A stretch of 64,000 bases of DNA from Flammeovirgaceae bacterium UBA2371 (GTDB lineage: Bacteria; Bacteroidota; Bacteroidia; Cytophagales; Cyclobacteriaceae), in NCBI GenBank assembly GCA_002345965.1, contig DDTF01000064.1, positions 14,039 through 78,038 of the forward strand. The letters are read 5' to 3'. The position numbers were made by a program, and so were the translations under genes. The notes under the pieces are model-generated. The model saw only the letters and a list, made by a program, of their open reading frames with translations. It was not told where the DNA came from and ran no database searches. Numbering within the stretch: the first letter of the stretch is position 1; each line of letters opens with the position of its first letter. This document shows, piece after piece, positions 9,411-17,215 of the stretch.

Positions 9411-11450
9411 ATGAGAATTCTATTCATCTTTTTTGCCTTGATCACAGGCATAACCCACGCGCAAAAGTCAAAAACTCAGGCAAAGGCAGTTGACGATCTG
9501 GTGGCCAGACTCAGTGCCGTGCGTCTGCCCTCACAGCCCACGCGGTTGGCAATAGTCCCTTTCATCTCCTCCTCTCCCAGCAGCGATGCCAAAAACACCT
9601 TTGGAGAATACCTGACCGAATTGGTCATTGGTAAAATTGATCAGGATGCGAACCAATTCAAGCTTTTCGAGCGCAGCCGTTTGGATGCCATTTTCAAGGA
9701 GAATGAACTGATGCTTTCAGGAATGATGAATCCCAGCGAAGCCATTCGCATCGGACAATTGCTGCCCATCGATGCCCTTTTCTCAGGTACTTATACCAAG
9801 TTGAAATCCTACGTTGACATTAGCGGAAGACTTATTGATGTAACTACCGGTGAAATACTGACCACCTATACCGGCAGAATCAAGATGACCGGAAACATCA
9901 AAACGCTGTTTCCTGACAACCCCATCGTTTCCTCCAACGTCAGGGAGAACGTGCCCGTCAACAATACGACTAATGTGAACGTAACCACCACTACACCTCA
10001 GACGGAAGAAGAAGCCTGCAAGATCAGGGTAAACGAGTTCAAACTCATGCTGACAGACTTTTCCACCCCCGAAAAAGTGGATGCCATTGCCAACGAAGCC
10101 ATGAAAACTCCATTTGACAACATTTGTGGAAAACTTCACTATGAAGCGATGTATGCCTTCAACAGGTATAAGGTACAACATGAACCTTACAGGTCTTTTT
10201 TGCTGACTACACTGGATAAAATTGCATTACCCTCTCAAGATGACCGAAGTCTGACCATTATCGAGTTTTTAACCAAGGATCATGACCTGAATGCCAAAGA
10301 ATGGACCGTGGTATTGAATGCCATCAGCCGTACCGAACACGGGGTATATCGATACCTTCATTCAGCTCTGGAACGCACCGACATTCCTACAGGCACAAAC
10401 AGAATTGACGCCTATTTTCAATTGGTAAAGCAGCAAAAACTCGGATTACCCCAACCAACCACTTACGATCATGCCTTTTACCAGATGATGCAAGGATTGG
10501 GTAAAAACCAGGAACTGCTGTTGTATACCTACGAACGTTATTCAGAACAATTGGAAGCTGTACCCCAATACAGCGTCAACAATCATTTGCTCTATCTCAA
10601 CAGGATGTACGAGGCTGAAGCCAACCCAGAAACCAAAACAAAAGTATTGCGATGGATTGCGCGTTACTTCCAGAAATATGAGAGTGATAAATCTGGCGAT
10701 AAGCTGTATGAATTTGCTTACAAGTACAGGCTCAGAGAAAACAACAATAACAACAAGTCCATCGCTCTGGAAAATGAAGAAACAGCCAAAAAATTCCCGG
10801 AAAGTGACCTGAAACTCCTGATCCAGTTGTGCAACGACAAGTTTGCTGCCTACGCCATACAGACTCCTTATGTAAGCCAACTGGAAGACAGGATCAACTT
10901 CTGTGTAAAATATGGCATTGCAGTACCCGGAGTTATCCCCACGATGGCAGAGGCTGAACTGGTACTGAAGGGCAATGACCTCAAGGAACAAGAGCGTGTG
11001 ATTAAACTGTTGGTACAGATGGGCACAAAGCCCAAACCGCTTGAAAACACCCTCATCCAATTGTTTGACAAGCGATCACTGGAAGACAAGGAGTTGTTGA
11101 TTTCCATACAAGCCTATGCCATGGAGGTATTGGGCAATGTGAGAACCACCAACACTAAAGCAATCAATTATATGGTAAGCAAAGTAATGAGCTACAACTA
11201 CAAGGAGTCGGACAAAGCACAAGAGGCCATTTCCAAAATAGGTAAGGCTGCTGTAGACCCGCTCATCACTGCACTCAAGGCTACCACCATTCATGATGGA
11301 GGATTGCGCTACAAACTGGTGGTTTTATTGGGTAAAAATGGAAAGGAGGCACGGGCCGCTGAACCTGTACTGCTCAAAATTCAAAAAGAAAGCACGAACA
11401 AGGACATCCAGTATGCCATTGAAGCGGCATTGCAGGCCATTCGAGGCTAA
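9411..11450 (+). CDS. Secreted FlgO/CsgG-like protein with HEAT-like repeats
   Basis: A 679-residue protein with a signal peptide (MRILFIFFALITGITHAQ). Residues about 35-165 resemble the FlgO/CsgG nucleotide-binding-like fold: TRLAIVPFISSSP, KLFERSRLDAIFKENELMLSGMMNPSEAIRIGQLLPIDALFSG, then GRLIDVTTGEIL. The centre (200-500) is helical without recognised motifs. The C-terminal 160 residues look like HEAT/ARM repeats (ISKIGKAAVDPLITALK, LVVLLGKNGKEARAAEPVLLKI). CsgG relatives assemble at the outer membrane, but this protein lacks the CsgG lipobox and membrane strands as far as I can see. The function is unknown. The ATG at 9411 was preferred over the adjacent GTG. Confidence 0.7.
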   Translation: MRILFIFFALITGITHAQKSKTQAKAVDDLVARLSAVRLPSQPTRLAIVPFISSSPSSDAKNTFGEYLTELVIGKIDQDANQFKLFERSRLDAIFKENELMLSGMMNPSEAIRIGQLLPIDALFSGTYTKLKSYVDISGRLIDVTTGEILTTYTGRIKMTGNIKTLFPDNPIVSSNVRENVPVNNTTNVNVTTTTPQTEEEACKIRVNEFKLMLTDFSTPEKVDAIANEAMKTPFDNICGKLHYEAMYAFNRYKVQHEPYRSFLLTTLDKIALPSQDDRSLTIIEFLTKDHDLNAKEWTVVLNAISRTEHGVYRYLHSALERTDIPTGTNRIDAYFQLVKQQKLGLPQPTTYDHAFYQMMQGLGKNQELLLYTYERYSEQLEAVPQYSVNNHLLYLNRMYEAEANPETKTKVLRWIARYFQKYESDKSGDKLYEFAYKYRLRENNNNNKSIALENEETAKKFPESDLKLLIQLCNDKFAAYAIQTPYVSQLEDRINFCVKYGIAVPGVIPTMAEAELVLKGNDLKEQERVIKLLVQMGTKPKPLENTLIQLFDKRSLEDKELLISIQAYAMEVLGNVRTTNTKAINYMVSKVMSYNYKESDKAQEAISKIGKAAVDPLITALKATTIHDGGLRYKLVVLLGKNGKEARAAEPVLLKIQKESTNKDIQYAIEAALQAIRG

Positions 11451-11469
11451 TATTCTATCTAAGTATTTT

Positions 11470-11485
11470 TTTAGACTAGTCTAAA
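11470..11485 (+). promoter_or_regulatory. Palindromic operator of the mntR-mntH operon (DtxR/MntR-type)
   Basis: TTTAGACTAGTCTAAA is a perfect 16-base palindrome with the TTAGnC...GnCTAA shape of DtxR/IdeR/MntR family operators. It sits four bases upstream of the likely -7 box and 30 bases before the start codon of a DtxR-family regulator, so autoregulation by metal-loaded repressor is the simple reading. Confidence 0.7.
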
Positions 11486-11489
11486 TTTT

Positions 11490-11497
11490 TAGCTTTG
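11490..11497 (+). promoter_or_regulatory. Bacteroidota -7 promoter box for mntR-mntH
   Basis: TAGCTTTG matches the TAnnTTTG consensus of the primary sigma factor in this phylum and lies 18 bases before the mntR start codon. The palindrome just upstream would place a bound repressor between the -33 region and this box. No clean -33 TTTG is visible; the region there is a T run. Confidence 0.55.
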
Positions 11498-11514
11498 TAG
11501 TAATACTCAGCTTC

Positions 11515-12171
11515 ATGACTTTAAGTCTCGCAGAAGAAAATTACCTCAAGGCCATTTATCACCTTTCCGAAGACGGAAGCAAGGATGTGCTCACCAATGC
11601 ATTGGCTGAATCCATGAACACCAAAGCCGCTTCTGTCACCGATATGATCAAGAAGCTCTCTGCCAAAAACCTGATTTCCTACAAGAAATATTATGGTGTA
11701 AAGGTGACCACGAAAGGCAAAGGACAGGCGCTTCAAGTGATACGCAAGCACCGGCTTTGGGAAACCTTTCTGGTGCAGAAGCTCGACTTTACCTGGGACG
11801 AAGTGCATGAAATTGCCGAGCAACTGGAGCACATTCAATCCCAAAGGCTGATTGAACAATTGGATAAATTTCTCGATTACCCCACCGTTGATCCGCATGG
11901 TGATCCTATTCCCAATCACAAGGGAAAAATTGTTATCAAGCCACAGGTGCCATTGGATCAAATTGATGAAGGATACAAGGGTGTGGTGATGGCGGTGAAG
12001 GATGCCGACTCTAGTTTTTTGAAATACTTAGAGAAGATTGGAGCCAAGCCAGGCAAAAAGATACAGGTGATCAGTAAGGAGGCCTATGATGGATCGATGG
12101 AGGTGATTGTTGACAACCATAAGGTTTTTATATCCAGGGAAGTTTCTAAAAATATACTTGTTACCGAATGA
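11515..12171 (+). CDS. mntR: Metal-dependent transcriptional repressor, DtxR/MntR family
   Basis: A 218-residue regulator: winged helix (about 1-65), helical dimerisation and metal-binding domain (65-140) and a C-terminal FeoA/SH3-like domain (about 150-217). Aligned to DtxR, the metal ligands fall at the same numbers: His79 and Glu83 (RKHRLWE), His98, Glu105 and His106 (VHEIAEQLEH). At position 102, where iron-sensing DtxR has Cys, this protein has Glu, as in manganese-sensing MntR. Combined with the downstream mntH and the operator in its own promoter, a manganese-responsive repressor is well supported. Its TGA stop is followed within two bases by the mntH ATG. Confidence 0.92.
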   Translation: MTLSLAEENYLKAIYHLSEDGSKDVLTNALAESMNTKAASVTDMIKKLSAKNLISYKKYYGVKVTTKGKGQALQVIRKHRLWETFLVQKLDFTWDEVHEIAEQLEHIQSQRLIEQLDKFLDYPTVDPHGDPIPNHKGKIVIKPQVPLDQIDEGYKGVVMAVKDADSSFLKYLEKIGAKPGKKIQVISKEAYDGSMEVIVDNHKVFISREVSKNILVTE

Positions 12172-12172
12172 T

Positions 12173-14077
12173 ATGTTGAAGGAAGCAGGAAGAAAATCAT
12201 TAAGTGAGGTACACGGTTCTGTAGAAGCTTCCAATCGCAAAGGATGGAGAAAACTGTGGGCGTTTCTAGGTCCTGCTTACCTGGTGAGCGTAGGCTACAT
12301 GGATCCAGGCAACTGGGCCACTGACATTGCGGGTGGCAGCCAGTTTGGCTACACATTGATATGGGTATTGCTCATGTCTAACCTGATGGCACTCCTGTTG
12401 CAGAGCCTTAGTGCCCGACTCGGTGTAGTGCGTCAGCTCGACCTGGCACAAGCCTCCCGCAGTGAATACCGGCCAGGCATCAACTATGCACTTTGGTTAA
12501 TGGCAGAAATTGCCATTGCTGCCACCGACCTGGCGGAGGTATTAGGTATGGCCATTGGCTTGCAGTTGCTGTTCGACTTACCACTTGTGTGGGGTGTAAC
12601 CCTCACTGTGTTGGATACACTGATCATTCTGGTTTTGCAAAGCTATGGCATGCGCAAAATGGAGGCATTTATTGTGGCACTGGTGGCCATCATCGGGGGT
12701 GCTTTTTTTGTGGAAATGCTGCTGGCCAAACCCGACATGAGTGAACTGCTGGTAGGGTTTATCCCCTCGTTACCCAACGATACAGCGCTTTATATCGCTA
12801 TCGGTATCATTGGCGCCACTGTGATGCCGCACAACCTATACCTGCACTCTTCATTAGTACAAACACGAAGGATCGATAGTTCTACGCCTAAAGGCGTATG
12901 GTCGGCATTGAAATACAACTTTATCGATTCAGCGATTGCCCTGAATGCGGCTTTCTTTGTCAACGCTGCTATTCTGGTGCTTGCTGCCTCCACTTTCTTC
13001 AAGGCGGGCATGTATGAGGTGGCCGAAATACAGGATGCCCATCAACTATTGGCACCATTACTTGGTACTGAAATGGCTCCCCTGCTTTTTGGTATCGCTT
13101 TGGTAGCCGCTGGACAGAGTTCAACCATTACCGGCACCCTTTCCGGTCAGATTGTAATGGAAGGTTACCTGAATTTGCGCATTACCCCCTGGCTGAGAAG
13201 GTTGATCACCCGCCTGATCGCCATCATCCCTGCGTATCTGGTAATCATTCTTTATGGCGAAAGTAAAACCGGTGCGCTGCTGGTATTGAGTCAGGTGGTA
13301 CTGAGTTTACAATTGGGATTCGCCATCATTCCATTGATCCACTTTACCAGTGACAAGGTGAAGATGGGTGAGTTTGCCAACAAGATGTGGGTAAAACTAT
13401 TAGCGTGGTCCATCGCGCTTGTCATAGTTGGATTGAATGTTCAGTTGGTGATCAACGAAGTATCCGGCTGGCTGACAGAAGCTGAAAACCCATGGATCAT
13501 TGGCCTTACAGTAATTCCTGTATGTATAGCTGCCGGGCTTTTGCTTATTTATATTACCTTCAAACCATTGATCGACAGACGCAGTGCACCTAAGTCATCG
13601 CGTATACCTCATGGAGAAGCCGTAACCTTGACAGAGATAACCCAACCCATTTATAAGCGCATCGCCATCACCATCGACTTTACCAAGGTGGATTCGGTAG
13701 CCATTCAAAGTGCGCTTTCGCAAGGTGGTAATGTGGCTAAGTACTTATTGATACACGTGGTCGAAACTGCAGGTGCCATGGTGTATGGCAGCTCAATTGC
13801 CGATAAGGAATCTAGCGTAGATAGGGCCGCATTGCAGAATTATGCCAAACAGCTTCAGGAGAAAGGCTATGAGGTGGAGATCAAGATTGGATTTGGAAAT
13901 CCAAAACGAAAAATACCGGCTATGGTGAAGGAGTTTGAAGCCGACTTGCTGGTGATGGGTGCTCACGGACACAACCTGATCAAAGACCTTATCTTTGGTA
14001 CCACTGTAGATACGGTACGCCACCGGGTAGACATCCCTGTCTTTATTGTTCGGGAAACTCAAATTACAAAAGGTTGA
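12173..14077 (+). CDS. mntH: NRAMP manganese transporter fused to a universal stress protein domain
   Basis: A 634-residue protein. Residues about 25-460 form an NRAMP divalent-metal:proton symporter, with the TM1 metal site DPGN at 44-47 and the TM6 site MPH at 218-220. Residues about 493-631 form a universal stress protein domain with a G-x2-G-x9-G(T) nucleotide-binding pattern (MGAHGHNLIKDLIFGTT) and a HRVDIPVFIVR end. E. coli MntH has only about 412 residues. The fused domain may bind ATP and regulate uptake; that is inference. The start at 12173 lies directly after the mntR stop, giving a coupled operon under the operator at 11470-11485. A longer in-frame start inside mntR is less likely. 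Confidence 0.93.
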   Translation: MLKEAGRKSLSEVHGSVEASNRKGWRKLWAFLGPAYLVSVGYMDPGNWATDIAGGSQFGYTLIWVLLMSNLMALLLQSLSARLGVVRQLDLAQASRSEYRPGINYALWLMAEIAIAATDLAEVLGMAIGLQLLFDLPLVWGVTLTVLDTLIILVLQSYGMRKMEAFIVALVAIIGGAFFVEMLLAKPDMSELLVGFIPSLPNDTALYIAIGIIGATVMPHNLYLHSSLVQTRRIDSSTPKGVWSALKYNFIDSAIALNAAFFVNAAILVLAASTFFKAGMYEVAEIQDAHQLLAPLLGTEMAPLLFGIALVAAGQSSTITGTLSGQIVMEGYLNLRITPWLRRLITRLIAIIPAYLVIILYGESKTGALLVLSQVVLSLQLGFAIIPLIHFTSDKVKMGEFANKMWVKLLAWSIALVIVGLNVQLVINEVSGWLTEAENPWIIGLTVIPVCIAAGLLLIYITFKPLIDRRSAPKSSRIPHGEAVTLTEITQPIYKRIAITIDFTKVDSVAIQSALSQGGNVAKYLLIHVVETAGAMVYGSSIADKESSVDRAALQNYAKQLQEKGYEVEIKIGFGNPKRKIPAMVKEFEADLLVMGAHGHNLIKDLIFGTTVDTVRHRVDIPVFIVRETQITKG

Positions 14078-14190
14078 TCCAACTTACTCATGAGAAAAAA
14101 GGCACCTATGATAACCACCATTGGCAGGATTGCGTATACGCCATTAGTCTTGCCAAGTCGGTGACGACCAGATGTGTGCTTCAATGCCAT
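14059..14190 (-). CDS. Possible small single-helix membrane protein (43 residues)
   Basis: A short frame on the opposite strand to mntH. It begins MALKHTSGRHRLGKTNGVY, a strongly basic start, continues with one hydrophobic helix (about residues 19-34) and ends SKLDQPFVI. Its last 19 bases overlap the 3' end of mntH. Topology (basic, cytoplasmic N-terminus, one helix) is typical of real small membrane proteins, and the frame fills most of an otherwise empty 243-base gap. There is no clear ribosome binding site, and I cannot test conservation. Confidence 0.4.
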   Translation of the reverse strand: MALKHTSGRHRLGKTNGVYAILPMVVIIGAFFLMSKLDQPFVI

Positions 14191-14320
14191 AAAAAATAAG
14201 ACACATGGTCTTTATTGATTTGAGCAAGACTAAGTACTTTTATAAATTCAAAATTACCCCTGATTGGGTTGCCAGCCGACCATAAAATCACTTTATATTA
14301 GTTGCCAACGGACCAGCAAG

Positions 14321-17161
14321 ATGAATCTCAAATCCATATGGATCTTCCTTTTTGTTGTAAGCCTTGTCTTTACAGTCAAAGGTCAGGACCGCGGCACGAT
14401 CAGTGGCATTACCCTTGATTCACTCTCCGGTGAGGTATTGCCTTTCGCCAATGTGTTTGTAAACAACACCACCATAGGCACCAGTGCCGATCACAACGGT
14501 GAATTCACCCTGAAGAACCTGCAAGTAGGGTATAACGATGTTGTATTCAGTTACGTGGGCTATCAAGCTCGTATCATCAAATTTTATGTACCCGAAGGTG
14601 CAGAAATCAAGATTGGCAACATCGCCTTGCTTCCAAAACCCGAAGAGATGCAGGAGGTGGAGATAACCAGCAAACGTGATAAAGAGTGGGAGAAGAAGTT
14701 GAAAACCTTTGAAAAAATTTTCCTGGGTGAAAACAATAATTCTGCCAATTGCAAGATTCAAAATCCATGGGTTATTAATTTTTCTGAGAACTCCTCCAAG
14801 TCATCATTGGAGGCCACTGCTTCCCAGGCAATAGAAATCTTTAACTATGGCCTGGGTTACAGGATCTATTTTTACATGGCCAACTTCAGTGCCAATCCCT
14901 CTGCCTATCAAATAGTGGGGCAGTTTCGTTTTGAAGAAGCTGAAGCTTTGAATGCCAACCAGGCGCTGCAATGGAGGAAAAACAGAATTGATACGTATCA
15001 CGGATCAGAGCGTCATCTTTTCAAGTCCATCATCGATGGTCGATCCTATGAGGAAGGATTCAGACTCTACGTAGAAAAACCTGGCTATGCACAGGCTTCA
15101 CGTTCGGATGTTTTCAACACAGAAATTGGTAAATCGGTTATTGCCTGGGATGCCAAAGAACAAGTGACAAAGGGAAAAATACCTGGCGAATATCTGATCC
15201 AACTTCCTCCCCGCATAGAGGTACACTACACCAACGAATATGCTACCCGGAAGTACTATAAAGACGTACCCTTTCAGGTAAGTTGGATTGAAGTAGGCAA
15301 GGGACAACTCAAGGTCAACGAAAATGGTGAAGTAATCAACTCCCTCGACCTGATCACCTCAGGGGCAATGAGTGTTTCGCGTGTGGCCGATCTGCTTCCC
15401 ATGAATTTTACTCCCAACGTTGAGCAGGGAAATGCTACTGTGCGCACCTTTCCCAAGTTGTCGGGGTGGAGTAAATACAAGCGCATGCAGGAGTTTGCTC
15501 ATGTACAAACTGACAAACCTTATTACTACCCCGGTGAGCGCATTTGGTTAAAAGGCTCCATGCAATACAGAGACAATGAATTGCTGGATTCACTCAGTGA
15601 GGTGTTGTACGTGGAGCTGATCAATGAACAAAAAAAATGTGTTGCCAGGGAATACCTCCAAATAGACAGTGCGATCGCTATAGGCCACATGGATTTACCT
15701 GACTCAATTCAGAAAGGAAATTATTTCATACGCGCCTATACCAACTGGATGAGGAACTACGGCAGTGAAACATTTTTTGTTAAACCACTCCCCATTCTCA
15801 GCATCACCGATAAAGTTCTGGATGAGGACGTGACCTACGACACCACTTCCCTCCTGGTTCATTTCAAACTCAACAAAGAAAGTTATGGCACGCGGGACTC
15901 GATCGGCATGCAACTACAAATTACCGACCAACAGGGCAACCCGGTAGTCGCCCAGCTCTCCGCCACCGTCACCGATGCCGTGTTGGTAAAAGATGTACCC
16001 AACCAGGTGACTATTCTGGATTTTAAAATGCTTGACAACCGCCTGGCGGCTAATGCCGAATTTGAACCACGCTATCCCATAGAACGAGGCATTCAGTTTA
16101 AAGGACGATTTGTGGATGACAAGAATAAACCCCAACGCACCGATTTGTCCATTGTGCAAAGAGACTTCAACACCATCATTCCCACCGAAACCAACAGCAA
16201 AGGGGAGTTCACGGTGGCAGGTTTGCACTTCAACGGTACCATGGAATTTGGTTTTCAGGCATTGAATAAAAAAGGCAAACCCTATGGAAAGGTATCTCTG
16301 CTGGATCGGGAATTTCCAGCTATTGATTTTAAACCTGTTTTGTTGCCTTTGAAAATCCAGGACATGAATACCATCCAGGTGCCCGTAACCAGTTATATAC
16401 CTGATGCCGACACCCGATTGCTGCAAGACATTACCATACGTGGTGCCCGAATTGAAGATTATGACCCCAAAGCTGCCTCTCTCTATGGTACGGCCGATCA
16501 TGTGGTGGATGGAAAAGAATTGCAGCAGGTGTTTACCGGAAGCAATCTGATCCAGGCATTACAAGGCCGGGTGCCAGGCCTTACTGTTTCGTATGGTTGG
16601 GACGAAAACAATCAGGACACCTATAGGGTAAGACTGAGAGGAGGTTCCTCCACCATGGGTGTAGGCCTTGCTTCACCGGAGCCCATGCTCATCGTGGATG
16701 GTATACCCTTCGGTGGCGACCCTAACATTTCCGTTGCCAACTATATCTCTGCCATTCCCGTTCAAACTGTAGAGCGTGTAGAAGTAATTACCAGCGCAGT
16801 GTCGCTGCTGGGTACGCGTGGTGCCAATGGAGCCATACTCATATATACCAAAACCAGTGGTGTCTATGCAAAAGAAGGAGGCGCCAATGATCCGAACATG
16901 CAAGTGCTTTCCATCAAAGGATATTGTGCACCCGAACCATTCCCTGCTCCCTCCTATGCTAAGGGCAAAGAAACCACGTCCAACGATCTGAGAACTACCA
17001 TTCATTGGGAGCCACTGCTTACTACCAACCGCAATGGAGAAACACAGCTGTCATTTTACGCAGCTGACCTGGAAGGCATGTACAGGGTAATAGTAGAGGG
17101 ACTTTCTGCAGACGGGAGGCCGGTAAGGGGTGAATACAAAATAAATATTGTAAACCCCTGA
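14321..17161 (+). CDS. Secreted protein: carboxypeptidase-regulatory domain, MG2-like segment and SusC-type plug without barrel
   Basis: A 946-residue protein with a signal peptide (MNLKSIWIFLFVVSLVFTVKG). Residues about 24-110 form a CarboxypepD_reg-like domain (GTISGITLDSLSGEVLPFANVFV). A macroglobulin-like MG2 segment starts near 394 (TDKPYYYPGERIWLKG). A TonB-receptor plug of SusC/RagA type spans about 728-855 (ALQGRVPGL, LIVDGIPFGG, VERVEVITS, GTRGANGAILIYTK). The protein ends about 90 residues later, after an AADLEGMYRVIVEG segment; there is no room for a 22-strand barrel. A TonB-dependent transport role is therefore unlikely; a surface or periplasmic binding or scaffold role is possible. 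Tandem paralogue downstream. The start at ATG 14321 gives the signal peptide. Confidence 0.8.
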   Translation: MNLKSIWIFLFVVSLVFTVKGQDRGTISGITLDSLSGEVLPFANVFVNNTTIGTSADHNGEFTLKNLQVGYNDVVFSYVGYQARIIKFYVPEGAEIKIGNIALLPKPEEMQEVEITSKRDKEWEKKLKTFEKIFLGENNNSANCKIQNPWVINFSENSSKSSLEATASQAIEIFNYGLGYRIYFYMANFSANPSAYQIVGQFRFEEAEALNANQALQWRKNRIDTYHGSERHLFKSIIDGRSYEEGFRLYVEKPGYAQASRSDVFNTEIGKSVIAWDAKEQVTKGKIPGEYLIQLPPRIEVHYTNEYATRKYYKDVPFQVSWIEVGKGQLKVNENGEVINSLDLITSGAMSVSRVADLLPMNFTPNVEQGNATVRTFPKLSGWSKYKRMQEFAHVQTDKPYYYPGERIWLKGSMQYRDNELLDSLSEVLYVELINEQKKCVAREYLQIDSAIAIGHMDLPDSIQKGNYFIRAYTNWMRNYGSETFFVKPLPILSITDKVLDEDVTYDTTSLLVHFKLNKESYGTRDSIGMQLQITDQQGNPVVAQLSATVTDAVLVKDVPNQVTILDFKMLDNRLAANAEFEPRYPIERGIQFKGRFVDDKNKPQRTDLSIVQRDFNTIIPTETNSKGEFTVAGLHFNGTMEFGFQALNKKGKPYGKVSLLDREFPAIDFKPVLLPLKIQDMNTIQVPVTSYIPDADTRLLQDITIRGARIEDYDPKAASLYGTADHVVDGKELQQVFTGSNLIQALQGRVPGLTVSYGWDENNQDTYRVRLRGGSSTMGVGLASPEPMLIVDGIPFGGDPNISVANYISAIPVQTVERVEVITSAVSLLGTRGANGAILIYTKTSGVYAKEGGANDPNMQVLSIKGYCAPEPFPAPSYAKGKETTSNDLRTTIHWEPLLTTNRNGETQLSFYAADLEGMYRVIVEGLSADGRPVRGEYKINIVNP

Positions 17162-17215
17162 GGTAAAACATCTCACACCTATTATTAAATTACTGCACCT
17201 TAGGAAAAAAAGTTA

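Noticed and set aside
11400..11515. Manganese riboswitch (yybP-ykoY) upstream of the mnt genes
   Set aside because: The leader is only about 18 bases past the promoter box, with no room for the aptamer. Control is better explained by the operator.
12107..12172. Earlier in-frame start for mntH inside mntR
   Set aside because: It would overlap mntR by 65 bases and add 22 residues absent from NRAMP proteins. The ATG right after the mntR stop fits coupling.
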